Positions 33,501 through 45,545 of a stretch of 64,000 nucleotides of DNA are shown here, piece after piece. Under the pieces are notes generated by a model. It worked only from the letters and a program-made list of their open reading frames with translations. It searched no databases and was not told the origin of the DNA. This DNA comes from Fonsecaea monophora (lineage: Eukaryota > Ascomycota > Eurotiomycetes > Chaetothyriales > Herpotrichiellaceae). Where the stretch lies: assembly GCF_001642475.1 (NCBI RefSeq), contig NW_019173936.1, forward strand, positions 310,001 through 374,000, written 5' to 3'. The translations under genes were made by a program, and so were the position numbers. Within the stretch, counting starts at the first letter, position 1. Every line of letters begins with the position of its first letter.

Positions 33501-35022
33501 GATCTTGGACTTGCTTCTCGATTCGTTCATACTGTTTGACCGCTTTGTGGTACGCACTTTCGAGTTCTCTAATGGCATCCTCATTACCAGCATGCTTCTC
33601 CAACTCGGCATTGAGCTGCTCTTGAATTTGCTGTATTGCCTCTTCCGTGACTTTGTTGTTGTCTTCACATTCGGCGATATAGATTTGATACAAGGCTGAC
33701 TGCTTTTCTGCCAGTTCGTTTTCGTCGCGGATAAATGTCAGAGCTTTGTTTTTCTTATCTTCGAGGCTATTCTTTTCTTTCTCGACATGCTGGACGCGAC
33801 CCTGCTTCTCAACGCAGATTTCATTGAGGCTTTCAAGCTCGACAGCGGCTTCTTCAATGGGTGTCTTGTACTTCGAGGTTCCAATGATGTCCTCGAGATA
33901 CTCCAGCAGCCCATCGTCGTGTTCGTTTGCAGCCTTGGGCTTCATCTGCGCAATGGACTCGACCTCGCCCTGTAAGATCAAGAATCGTTTGTGATCTAGG
34001 TCGATACCCTTGTCCTTGAGCAATGTCGTCACTGTCGTAAAATTCGTCGTCCTGCCGTTCAAGTAATAGTTGCTTGTGTTGTTCTTGAACGCTTTCCTGG
34101 AGACCACAAGTTCCGAGTCTGGCACTATTTCGTGCTTCCCTCCGGGTAGATCAATGATCTCTTGAAAATAGACCTCAACCTCGCAGAAATCAAGATCTTG
34201 GTGGTGTGCAGAGTTGTGAATCAGCGCCGAGATTTTGCCCTGTCTCATCTTACTCGCCCTGAAGCCGAAGACGAAGAGCAGAGAGTCAATGACGTTGGAT
34301 TTTCCAGAGCCGTTTGGCCCCACGACCGCAGAGAATGAAGCATGGAAGGGTCCAACGACTTGCCTTCCGGCATAGCTTTTGAAGTTGGTCATGACTAGCT
34401 GTCGAATGACCATCCTAGACTTGGTTCCGGTTGGCTCTTCTGCAATAGGAACGGCCTGTGCTCTTGCCCGTATAACGATGTCCATTGGTTTCTCTATCAT
34501 TGGATCTGCCGTTCTTATTGGTTTGGGCGACTCTTGATAGGCCTCCTGCGGCACATTTTTGTTCAACGCCTGGCTGGTGATGTCTTTCAGAGGCGTTCCA
34601 GCTGAGATCTCTGGTGCAGCAAGGGTCGTGGTATCGGGAGGGGATAACTCAGGTAGAGGTGGTACGACAGAGGACCTCCGGCTTTTTCGAGGAACGGCAC
34701 TCTTTCGTTTTCGTGGTGATGAAGTCTTTGTTGGAGAGGTAGGGTCACTGGCCGGCATGGCCTCTTCTGGGTCGAATATCTGCGAGGGTTCAATGCCCTC
34801 GCCGGTCTTGAACTTGCGTGAGCGCGCCGACTTCTTGGGTGATGCATCGACGCTGGCAGTTGTCTGTCTTCTCGTAGACCTGCGCGGGCTTCGCTTCGGC
34901 GCGGGCGTAAACTCCTCATCGTCATCCTCTTTGATGAGGCTCAACTCGTCGTCCGACTCTTCTACTATAACATTTTTGCGCGCAGCGCGGCGCGTCGGCC
35001 GAGCTGGCGATTCAGCCGACAT
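30565..35022 (-). CDS. SMC4: Condensin complex subunit Smc4
   Basis: Two exons (35022-30829, 30765-30565) splice to 1464 aa. Smc4 pairs with Smc2 as the ATPase core of condensin. Walker A (GPNGSGKSNVIDSLLFVFG) follows the N-terminal MTNFKSYAGRQVVGPFH. Long coiled coils flank the hinge, which contains GFHGRLGNLGTID and GTMSGGGTRVARG. The C-terminal head has the signature LSGGEKTLS and Walker B YVMDEIDAALD. The 63-bp intron lies just after Walker B and joins DFRN to VSIVAGYIKERT. The N-terminal ~250 residues are disordered, basic/acidic and rich in S/T-P sites. The start MSAESPARP is chosen at 35022; the frame stays open to an ATG at 35136, which would add 38 residues, but without family support. 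Confidence 0.96.
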
Positions 35023-35685
35023 CCTGGACTGCTTCTTGTGAAGTATTCGAAAGCCTGACTCTTCAATTGAGGAAGCTGGTTGTTTGTCTATGTTGACACT
35101 GACGAAAGAGGAAATGGCGCGGCGAGTGCCAAGCATTGTCGCTTGCTCGTGGCAGTACGGATAAACCTTGTTCCATTCCTGCCAACGATAAACAATCACG
35201 CGGCCACGCCGATATACCAGGCACGTGATAATGCCGTTAAGCGGAATTATATGATGTGGTAAGAAAGGCCGACTGGACCAACTCGAGTGGTTGAGCATTG
35301 TCCGTTTCTTATGGACACGACCCTCCGCTAAACAAACCTCAATGAATGATTAAGCCTGAGATAGACAGTCACAAGGGAGCTTTACCACGTCAAGACATTG
35401 AAGGACAAGAAGTGCAACAAACCGTCTCATGGACGTCTCGACCTTTTGTCTATCTAGGTGTATCCATTCATCTTCCCCCAACTCAGGAGGGTCTCTATCC
35501 CCGTGCAAATCAGCCAACGCGACGGCCGATCTCCGTCCGGAATCAGAGTCACGGGTGGTCTGTTGTTTTGGAACTCTTGGCCAGCAGGATGATCCGAGTG
35601 CCTTGGACTTATAGTCATAGACGAGGGAAGATAGACAAGAGGTACATAGCTTTGTTCAAGACGTATTCACCTTTTGTTTGCCCCC
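35023..35685. other. Intergenic: SMC4 promoter side and GUF1 3' side
   Basis: A 663-bp gap between two minus-strand genes. A CACGTG motif lies near 35222. No supported gene. Confidence 0.45.
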
Positions 35686-37705
35686 TTACTTCGCCAGAAA
35701 TGCCTGGAACGCAGAGTGCTCAATAACCACGTTGCCCACAGCCTTAAGCTTCTTTCTTCCCTCCTTTTGTTTTTCCAACAACTTCATCCTCCTCGTCTTA
35801 TCTGCAGCGTGTAGCTTTGCTGTGACATCCTTCCTGAATGGTTTCAACGTTTCCCTGGCAATGATTTGTCGACCGACTGCAGCTTGAATTATCACCTCGA
35901 ACATTTGGCGGTCGACATGTTCCTTAAATTTCTCTACCCATTGTTTCCCAACGTGCCTCACCTGTGATTGATGCATGACGCGGGAGATGGCATCGACAGG
36001 TTCTTTGTTGACCAGGAGCTGGAGTTTGACAATGTTGCTGACACGCCATTCAGCTTCTTCGTAATCGAGGGTGGCATAACCTTTGGTTGCCGACTTCAAT
36101 TTTCCAAAGAAGTCGTCGACGAGGTGTGCCAGAGGCATTTCGTATTTGAGAATGACTTGAGAGGACGTGAAGTATTCCATGGACTTTTGTTCACCTCGGT
36201 TAGCCTCACAGAGTTCCATCACTTTTCCTAGGTATTCCTCGGGGAACGTTAGAGTTGCTAGAACATAGGGTTCACGAAGCTCTGCCACATTCCTGCGCGT
36301 TTCCTCGCTGTCAGGAAACTCAGCTGGATTCGTGATAACCTCCTCTTTGCCGTTCTTGTACAGCACTTTGAATGGCACAGTGGGTGGAGTGATAATGATA
36401 CTTGCCCCATGTTCCTGTCGGAGTCGGTCCTCAAAGACTGAGCAATGTAGTGTTCCCAAGAAGCCCAGACGAAAACCGGCCCCAAGTGCCAATGATGACT
36501 CTTTTTGGATAGTGACACTTCTGTCGTTCAGCAATAGATGGTTGATGCTATCTTCAAGATGTTCGAATTCGCCTTGATCCACAGGGAATGCCGCGACAAA
36601 GACCATAGGTTTGGGTTCTTCGAAGCCCGGCAGTGGTTTGACTTGGTTTTGAAATCCGACCTTTGTGTACGTATCTCCGATCTTGGCTTCGCTACTCTTT
36701 CTCATCGAGGGATTGAAGTAGACGTATCCGACTTGACCAGCCCGAAGGACCCTTTGAGGCGTTTGATCCGGATACATGATGCCCACTTCGCCCACAGTAT
36801 ATTTTAAGCCTGTCGCGAAAGAAATGATCTGGTCTCCTGCACGAACTTCGCCATCAAATATGCGCACCAATAGAATAACGCCCTTGTAGCTCGAATACCA
36901 GGAGTCTACTAGAAATAGTCGTAGTGGCTTCGTGTGATCACCAACAGGGCTGGTACCGTCAGTAATCATCAAGACAGAGAGAGCGGCTTGCTACCTACGC
37001 TGGGATTCTCTCAATCACAGCTGGGAGTACATTCTCCACGTTTAACCCAGTCTTTGCTGACACTAGAACGGCCGAATCGGGGTCCAATTCAAATGCATCA
37101 TGCATCTGTTCCAATGCTCTCGGAGGGTCGGCGTGAGGCAGATCGACTTTGTTGATGACCGGGATCAATGATAAGCCCTGGGCGAAGGCCAAATAGAAAT
37201 TGGCGACTGTCTGGGCTTGAACGCCTTGACTGGCGTCCACCAGCAACAGAGCCCCTCCACAACTGGCATAACTTCTTGAAACCTCTGCGCGGAAATCAAC
37301 ATGGCCAGGAGTATCCACAAGATGAAGAAGGAAATCCTCCCCTTTGTAGTTGTAGATCATGGAACATGTTTGCGCTTTGACGGTGATGCCGCGTTCTCTT
37401 TCGACGTCTAGCTTGTCAAGAACTTGCTTGTTGGAGCCTGGTTGGATGGTACCAGTCAGCTCCAGAAGCCTGTCGCTCAGTGTGCTCTTGCCATGGTCAA
37501 CATGCGCGACAATGCAGAAGTTACGGTATCGTTCAATCGGGATGGCTGCGATTCGAGTTTCGAGGTCGCTGGGAGGAGTTTGGTTTGGTGCGCATCGGAA
37601 GGCAGAGGTCGCGAAGGACCGCGACAGAGATTTACGCCAGATTGAGGCAGAAGTGGTGCTTAACGCAGCTCTTCGCCGTGCAAAGATCTGCAGCCATGGT
37701 TGCAT
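35686..37705 (-). CDS. GUF1: Mitochondrial translation elongation GTPase Guf1 (EF4/LepA)
   Basis: Two exons (37705-36999, 36949-35686) splice to 656 aa. Guf1 is the mitochondrial LepA orthologue, which acts on stalled or mis-translocated mitoribosomes on the inner membrane matrix side. The N-terminus MQPWLQIFARRRAALSTTSA is a basic mitochondrial presequence. GTPase motifs: AHVDHGKST (G1), RGIT (G2), DTPGHVDF (G3), NKVDLP (G4), SAKTG (G5). The LepA-specific C-terminal part includes LGFLGTLHCSVFEDRL and the basic tail with HAADKTRRMKLLEKQKEGRKK. The 49-bp intron restores IPAPVGDHTKPLR. It diverges from MAD2 with only 191 bp between start codons. Confidence 0.96.
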
Positions 37706-37896
37706 GGGTCAGAACATTAGGGTGGTGACGGACATTGACCCTGAATGCGCTTCCGAAAAAACTTGTGAGGGCAGAGGGCAAAAAGGTACAAACGACTTGG
37801 AACGTGCCCGATTATTGCCCCGCCAACAATCAACATCAACACCAAAACCACTCCAATTTTCGCCCAACACACTTTGCTTTGCACTGAACAGCCAAC
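37706..37896. promoter_or_regulatory. Compact bidirectional promoter of GUF1 and MAD2
   Basis: Only 191 bp separate the two divergent ATGs, so both transcripts must start within it. No canonical element stands out. Confidence 0.5.
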
Positions 37897-38827
37897 ATGA
37901 GCAAGATGGCGGTCGAGAAGAAAGACAAGTCGCAACTACACAAGGTTGCGCTCAAAGGTATGTTCTCATTGACACCAGTGACAGCAATGTACTAATGGAT
38001 GCACAGGGTCATCGAAGACAGTCGCAGAATTCGTAAGTGCACCCCGCCTGATCTCACACGCCAAAGACTGAGAAAAGCAGTTCGAATACTCAATAAACAC
38101 AATACTGTGAGCCATGTGAGCAGACTACAAGTGGATCGGATAGTAATGCATTGCAGATTTCAGAGAGGTGTTTATCCTGCAGAAGATTTCACCCCGTGAG
38201 TCGCATTGAACAACTGGGCTAAATATCCGCTGATCATCACAGGGTTAAGAAGTATGGACTCAACATGCTCGTATCCTCGGACGACCAGGTCAAGGCATAC
38301 ATCAAGAAGATAATGTCACAACTGAACAAATGGATGATTGGGGGCAAGATCTCGAAGTTGGTGGTCGTAATCACAAGCAAGGAGACTGGAGAACACGTTG
38401 AGAGGTGGCAGTTCGACGTTCAGCTTCTAGGAAAGTCTTCGAAACAACGGCCCTCCAAAAAGGCAGCGGACAAGGAGAACGCAAACCCGGAGTAAGCTAC
38501 ACCAAACGAGATACAGGGCATGTCTAACAAGGGAACAGTGAACCTGCAACAGAAGAGACAGAACCCGAGAAGACCGAGACTCAGATACAAGAGGAGATAC
38601 AAGCAATCTTTCGCCAAATCACTGCGTCAGTCACATTTTTGCCAGTGCTGGACGGCAATTGCACCTTCAATGTGTTAGTCTACGCTGACGCAGACTCGGA
38701 CGTCCCCATCGAATGGGGGGACAGCGACGCAAAAGAGATCAGGAACGCAGAGAAAGTCCAACTACGCAGTTTCAGCACTACCAACCACAAAGTAGATACC
38801 ATGGTCAGCTATCGATTGGCGGATTGA
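37897..38827 (+). CDS. MAD2: Spindle assembly checkpoint protein Mad2
   Basis: Six exons (37897-37957, 38007-38032, 38081-38106, 38157-38195, 38243-38491, 38539-38827) splice to 229 aa; two exons are 26 nt. Mad2 is the HORMA-domain protein that binds Cdc20 at unattached kinetochores and inhibits the APC/C. Conserved blocks: EFFEYSINTILFQRGVYP, KISKLVVVITSKETGEHVER and WQFDVQL. After a Lys/Glu-rich insert come QAIFRQITASVTFLP and the safety-belt end HKVDTMVSYRLAD. The insert (about residues 115-150) lengthens the protein by 20-25 aa over yeast Mad2 and contains a KEN tripeptide. The introns use TACTAAT-like branches and all phases agree. Confidence 0.96.
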
Positions 38828-39267
38828 GAGTGTGTCAGGTCTCTTAAAGGCATGGAGTTCGACGGGTCTCTTGGAAGTGATGGATTTTACGATAGGCCGC
38901 AGAGCATGAATATGAATTTGAACTACAAGCACACTGAACACCTGATTACATCTGCTGGATGCATCGCGTGTAATCGACTTTGATTGATTATGATTGGCCT
39001 GGAGGGGCGAGGCTGTTCAGCCTTATCAGCGTAGAGTGGGGGTGAAGTTGGAGAACTTTTTGCGGTCGCCCACCATAGTTTCTCTGCGCCTCGAGAAAGA
39101 TATGAATCACGCCGCAACAGACACTGCACGCAAGCGAACACTAGTTCTTCTGTCGCATGCGACTGGGCCTCATATGTCAACTCGATAAACAGCACTCGCG
39201 CCAATGACCGACCCTCCTTCGTGTTCCGCCTCCCATCCTCGTTCCTTACGGTGATAGTGAAGGCAAA
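38828..39267. other. Intergenic: MAD2 3' side and RPC1 promoter
   Basis: A 440-bp gap between two + strand genes, with no other gene visible. Confidence 0.45.
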
Positions 39268-42200
39268 ATGGCTGCAGCCACACAGGTACAGGACATGGTG
39301 TTGGGAAAAGAGCAAGTGATAAATGACAATCCGAAAGTGATCAAGGAACTTCAGTTTGGTGTACTGTGGGTTAAACGATCGTGATAGAACCTGAAGGGCG
39401 ATTCTAATGTCTCTAGATCGGATCAAGATATCATCAACCAGTCTGCGGTCGAACTTGTGGACCGGCGCCTGTTCGATCTCGACAAGACACGCTCAGATGG
39501 GACTCGCGCGATCGCTGAGTATGGGCCACTCGATAGGCGTATGGGTGTCTCGTCCAAGCAGAACTCATGCGAAACCTGCGGAAAACATCTGCAAGAGTGC
39601 AACGGACATTTTGGACATGTTCGACTGGTCCTTCCCGTCTACCACGTCGGGTACTTCAGAAAAGTTATACAGATCTTACAGAGCATATGCAAGGCACGCA
39701 CTGCTTTCGAAAACACCGCCACCAAGTACTGACTTTTCCAGGACTGTTCCTGCATTCTTCTTTCCGAAGCCGACCGTCGCAAGTTCCTGAGCGCAATCCG
39801 CCGATCGCAGAATGACAGCTTGAAGCAGACTTCTATTGTCAGACGGGTTGCAGACCAATGCAAAAAGACCAAAGTGTGTTTCGAGTGCGGTGCTATCAAT
39901 GGCTTGGTTCGGAAAGCAACGACACATTCTCTCAAGATAACTCACGACAAGTTCAAATCCTACAATGCCTCCACATCCGCGAAAAAAGTGCCGCCCCCTG
40001 AGAAGGTCGCCTTTGACAAATCGTTCGAGACGGCAAAGCTTACCAACTCGGAACTCGAGAAGCATCTCAAAAAAGCCATGGACGATTTGACGCCTCTTCG
40101 AACCCTCCGTCTGTTCAAACGGATTCGACGTGCCGATCGTGAACTGCTTGGACTCTTTTCCGCGAGACCGGAAGCTTTCCTCTGGACATACGTCCCTGCC
40201 CCTCCTGCATGTATCCGACCGTCAGTAGGGCAAGAGGCTTCAAGCACAGAAGACGATATCACCGCTAAGCTTGGGGACATTGTCGCTGCTAATGATGCGT
40301 TGCGTGAAACTCTGGAGAAGGGCTTACCCACCTCGCAAATCATGGAACACTGGGATTATTTGTCCCTTCAATTGGCAATGTATATCAACAGTGACGTACC
40401 AGGTCTAGCCAAAGGTGAATTTGGCAAACAGATTCGAGGGTTCGTGCAACGTCTCAAAGGCAAGCAAGGACGCTTTCGGGGCAATCTTTCTGGAAAACGT
40501 GTCGATTTCTCTGCGCGGACTGTCATTTCCCCTGACCCCAACTTGCGAATTGACGAAGTCGCCGTACCGATCCTGGTGGCAAAGAACATGACATACCCGG
40601 AAGTGGTCAACGAGCTCAACATCGAAAAACTACGACAACGAGTACGCAATGGACCTGATGTCTGGCCAGGAGCCAACCATGTGATCAAGAAGGAAGGGTT
40701 CAAAAACTCTCTAAAGTATAATAATCAGCTCACAGCGAGTCATCTGAAGGAGGGTGATATCGTCGAACGCCATCTTGAAGACGGAGATGTGGTTCTGTTC
40801 AACCGCCAGCCTTCACTTCACAAACTCAGTATTCTGAGCCATTTCGTCAAAGTTCGGCCCCATCGGACATTTCGGTTGAACGAATGTGTCTGCAACCCTT
40901 ATAATGCTGATTTCGATGGAGATGAAATGAACCTCCACGTCCCACAGACAGAAGAAGCCCGCACAGAAGCAATGCTATTGATGGGTGTCAAGCATAACAT
41001 CGTGACACCGAAAAACGGCGAACCAATTATCTCGGCCATTCAGGACTTCATCACCGCCTCGTTCCTCCTGAGCAGCCTGGACCAGTTCTTCGACAAGAAG
41101 ACCTTTGTGACAATGTGCTGTGGGATGCTGGAACCTGAAACAAAATTTGATCTTCCTCCACCTGCGATCATCAAGCCCCAGACACTCTGGACGGGCAAGC
41201 AGGTGTTCAGCGTCTTGATGCGTCCAAACAAGGACTCCAATGTGAGAGTGAATCTTGACGCCGCCTGCCGAGACCATAATCAGTATCACCCTGGCCTACA
41301 CCGAGATCTCCAAGACGATAGTTTCTTATGCGTTCGCAATTCAGAGGTACTTTGTGGTAGGATGGACAAGTCAACTGTCGGCTCTGGAAAGAAGAACTCA
41401 ATCTTCTATATTCTCTACCGCGACTTCGGGCCTGACGCCGCTGCTCAAGGCATGAATCGCTTGTCCAAACTCTGCGCCAGATGGTTGGGCAATCAAGGTT
41501 TCACTGTTGGCATTAGTGATGTCACTCCGCCCGAGAAGCTCGTCAAGGAGAAGGCTGAGATGATAGCCAAAGTATTTGACGAGTGTAGCTCTTTTGTTCG
41601 CGAGTCAAAGGCAGGGAAGCTGAAACGCAAGGCGGGTCTGGACGATGCAGGCACCCTCGAGGCAGAGCAGATTCGAGTGTTGAGTACGGTTCGAACCAAC
41701 ATTGCGGGAATTTTGACCTCTCAGCTCAGCAAGAATAACACGCCAATGGTCATGGCCGTGTCTGGCTCCAAAGGCTCGAACATCAATGTGGCTCAAATGG
41801 CAGCTCTTCTTGGGCAACAGGATATCGAGGGAAAGCGTGTTGCCGATGGTTTCCAAGACCGAACATTGCCTCATTTCCTGAAACATGAACGGTCGCCTCC
41901 CTCAAAAGGCTTCGTTTCAAACAGCTTTTTCAGCGGGCTCCTCCCTTATGAATTCTTGTTTCACGCAGTGGGTGGTCGAGTTGGTCTCGTGGACACTGCT
42001 GTCAAGACAGCAGAGACAGGTTACATGTCGAGGCGACTCATGAAATCTCTCGAAGATCTCTCCACCAACTACGATCGTACAGTCCGCAACTCGGCTTCAA
42101 ACATCGTACAATTTCGTTTCGGCGATGATGATCTCGATCCTGTCGATATGGAGGCTAGTGCTAAACCAGTTGATTTCGACCGCACCTACGCTCATGTTGA

Positions 42201-44139
42201 GGCGACGACGTTTGATCTGAATGACCAAGGCCTACAGGATACCGAGATTTTCGGTGTCATGGAAGAGATCTTGTCGGCTAAGAGAGGCCTGCTGACAAGG
42301 GTTGGCCTCAACAGTGCTGAGCTTCTCTATGATATCGATGACGACAGATTGGTTGACCAAAACGAGAGCAATCGAGCATTTCTGCAGTCGATACATGACT
42401 TTGTCATGGCAAAGTGCCACGCCTTCAATGAGGCCAGGGCGAAGAAACAGCAATTTGCATTGCCACCCTCCGTGCCGAGCTCCAAGGGAAAGCGGAAGGC
42501 TGAAGCGGAGCTGGACGAGGTGGACGAGGAAGCACCAGCTCCGAAACGACGTTCAGGCAGGAAAGGAGCAATTCCTGCCACATCAAGAGATTCCAAGGGC
42601 CAAAAGGCCATACTCAGTGAGGACCATGCACTGATGAAGCCGCCTCCGTCCACAAAAGACCGCTTTGAACTCACGTGCAAGCTATCGAAGAAGACACTAC
42701 AAGCCTTTGTGAACCTATGTCTGGAGAAGTATGAGCGAGCACGTGTGGAACCCGGTCACGCCGTCGGTGCAGTCGGTGCACAGTCCATAGGAGAACCAGG
42801 GACCCAGATGACTCTGAAAACCTTTCACTTTGCCGGTGTTGCTGGCATGAGTTTGACAGCAGGTGTTCCTCGAATCAAGGAAATCATCAACGCCTCAAAG
42901 GAGATCAGTACGCCAGTCATCACTTGCCGGTTGGAACGAAGAAGAGATCTGTCAATCCCCGAAGGTCTTGCTCGTATCGTCAAAGGCCGAATCGAAAGTC
43001 TATTCCTAGCAGACGTGACATCTTATATAGAAATCCGCCACTTTCTCGACCGACCAAGTTGCATCGACCTCCAAATCTCATTGGACACCATTACCGAGCT
43101 GGGCTTGGATCTCACATTGGAGGACATTGTGATTGCCATCCAAAAGCATCGACAGCTGAAATCTGCCAAATTAAGGATCCAGCTTCGCAGCAAAGATGAG
43201 CTCAGAATCTCCACAGAATCTGCGATCAAGTCTGCGAAGAGAGGATCTGCAGCCAAGATAGATGAAGAAGGTCAGAGTGAGCGTCTCATTCGTCTTCAGA
43301 CCTTGCGACGCATACTGCCAAACGTGCATGTCCTCGGCCATCCTCAAGCAACTCGAGCAGTGGTCATGGCAGAAGACGATCCAAGATCAGATGAAGTCAA
43401 GGCTATGCGCAGGTCTTTGACGGCGCAGGGAATGAAGACCGAGCAAGCACATTCCAGCACCGACCCCAAGGTCAAAACGGAGGGCTCAAGTGAAACGACA
43501 GCTGCTTCCTCCAAAGCGTCGTCCTCCAAAGTCAAACTCGAAGAGACTGCGCCATCTATAGCCCCTCAATCTGTGCCGCAAAAAGACACTGCACCTATCC
43601 AGATGCACAAGGTCATGGTTGAAGGCTACGGTCTTCGTTACTGTATGAACACTGAAGGTGTCGACCCCTATCATACTGAGACCAATTCCGTCATGGAAAC
43701 TCTCCAGGTCCTCGGGATCGAAGCCGCGCGCTCTAAAATCATCACTGAGATCCAGGAAGTCACAAAGGGTCTGTCCATCGATCCGCGCCACATGTATCTG
43801 TTGGCAGACGTGATGACATACAAAGGCGAGGTTCTGGGCATCACACGTTTCGGGCTCGCCAAGATGCGTGACTCGGTGTTGCAGCTGGCCAGTTTCGAAA
43901 AGACGGCAGACCATGTCTTCGACGCCGGTGCCGCGGGCAAGGTCGACCGGATCGAAGGCGTCAGCGAGAGTGTGATTGTCGGCAAGACCATGGGCGTGGG
44001 CACCGGGAGCGTCGAGGTGGTGCGGTATCTGAACCTTGGTGCCGATCTCGCGAGTAAGACGGGAACCTTGAAGAAAAAGGAATGCGTTTTTGAAGACACT
44101 TGGGAGAGGGCGGTCAGGAAGGAGAAGAAGAGAAAGTGA
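39268..44139 (+). CDS. RPC1: RNA polymerase III largest subunit (C160)
   Basis: Three exons (39268-39365, 39417-39693, 39742-44139) splice to 1590 aa. This is the largest catalytic subunit of Pol III, which transcribes tRNA and 5S rRNA genes. The N-terminus KELQFGVLSDQDI leads into the zinc site CETCGKHLQECNGHFGHV. The active-site loop NADFDGDEMNLH is present, as are the bridge-helix/trigger-loop segments (FFSGLLPYEFLFHAVGGR, IGEPGTQMTLKTFHFAG). It is about 130 aa longer than yeast C160, mainly from two charged, low-complexity inserts (nt 42480-42650 and 43400-43590). The second intron begins GC rather than GT: 48 bp, TACTGAC branch, acceptor CCAG. It joins ICK to DCSCILLSEADRR, restoring family sequence. 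Confidence 0.96.
39694..39741 (+). other. GC-AG intron in RPC1
   Basis: The intron starts GCACGC after AAG and ends TTTTCCAG. It is 48 bp with a TACTGAC branch point 8 bases before the acceptor. Only this junction keeps the conserved Pol III sequence in frame; the nearest GT would leave a 16-bp intron. Confidence 0.8.
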
Positions 44140-44580
44140 AAATGTGAGTGGGAACGAATCCAGGCCAAAAAACTTTTGTCTTGTGTGTCATGATATGCTC
44201 GGAATGAAAAGAGTACAGCGAAACATTGAAAGAACGAGATATGTGTTCTTACGGTCGAAATCGAAACAGCATAAAGCATAGCGCAAATCCATAGAACCAT
44301 GTTGGTTGTCACAATATTGAAGTTTTCGAATCTTTCCATTGGCAGGCGTTTGATATGTACAGAGCCGCCATCAAGCTTTTTGCACTTCCCTCTCCATTGT
44401 CAAACTGCTCACTCCTGACTGCTTCAATGTCCTGTCCACATCCCCGTCTCTCTGACGTCGCTGCCACAGAACAGAATCTGCTTGTCAGGGAAATTGACCG
44501 GTCGTCGATAATGCAGTCTTCCACGTCTTATCTTAGCACAGAACAAAAGCAACGTCGAACACCTGATATGTCCAATGCGT
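44140..44580. other. Convergent 3' intergenic region between RPC1 and COX9
   Basis: A 441-bp gap between two converging genes. Nothing else recognised. Confidence 0.45.
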
Positions 44581-45118
44581 TTATTTGAAGCCAGCCTCCC
44601 TCGCCCGCTGATCTTCGAGCCTTGCGTAGAAGTTGTCTCGTGCTCGTACGCGGGGTAGGTGGTAGCCGTACCACCATAGGTAGCCGAATGTTGTGCCGAG
44701 ACCTAGATTCATCACCGTTGATCAGCTACATGCTCTTTCTATGGTGTGTTGGTGCAGATTTTTCGTCTTGAATCCGGTCCATCCACATGTTTCCAATGAG
44801 CCGGCAGCGACGGAAAAGAAAGAGCTCAGAAGATTCCCAAGGACTCCATCTCTTTCAGACGCAAAAAGGAAAAATTCCATGGTTGTTGTGGCAGACTGGA
44901 TGGGAAGCTCGAAGGGTAGATCATACCGAGGGCAATGCTGATATCCAAGACGAGGCCTCGTCGAAGCATCTGTAGAAATCACTGCGTGTCAGCTTTGAGG
45001 TTTCTCGTGAAAAACCAAGCACCCTTCAACATTATTCCCAATCACTGTTGAAACGAAATATGTTGGGCGCGGAAGGGGGAGAGAAGAAACGCACTCCTGT
45101 AATCGGTTTGATCGCCAT
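44581..45118 (-). CDS. COX9: Cytochrome c oxidase subunit VIIa (Cox9 type)
   Basis: A small gene of 62 aa in three exons (45118-45095, 44969-44927, 44702-44581), with introns of 125 and 224 bp. It is easy to miss because no exon exceeds 122 nt. The product is a single-pass inner-membrane subunit of complex IV. The spliced protein begins MAIKPITGMLRRGLVLDIS, followed by a transmembrane helix (IALGLGTTFGYLWWYGYHL). It ends with the matrix/IMS tail carrying RVRARDNFYARLEDQR. This matches the fungal Cox7a/Cox9 pattern throughout. Donors are GTGCGT and GTATGA; both acceptors are AG in frame. It is divergent from TAF8. Confidence 0.88.
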
Positions 45119-45545
45119 TGTTCTGATCCGGCTCTGCTCGAGCTCTGTTCGTCTAAACGCTGCTAGACCTCGACGTTGAGGGGTATTCGAGGTGAAGGTG
45201 AGATTTCAAGACGAGTGAAAGGGGAAGAGAGGCAGATAGTAGCTAAGCCTGGTGGTGGTCTGATACCAGTAGCTTGGTGAAGCTCCTTCAAGATCCGCAG
45301 TCCAATTGAGGTCAAGGGTTGCAAAGCAGCCTTGGCACCTTATGTAATTTTCAGCCTCGTCGATTAACCTTCCTTTTTAGTTATCGATGCTAGTCAACTC
45401 CCCTGCCTTGCGCGACCCCATGCTGCCCATGTCAGAAGAGTGAGTTCCATCGCAGGCAAAGGTGATGCGGAACTGAGGTTACGGAAATTCGCGCAATCTT
45501 TCGCAGCGATTATATTCAAGGAGCTTGTCCTGAACGCGCAAGCCA
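45119..45545. promoter_or_regulatory. Divergent promoter region of COX9 and TAF8
   Basis: A 427-bp region between divergent starts. A + strand frame beginning near 45440 overlaps the TAF8 start in another frame and is not supported. Confidence 0.45.
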
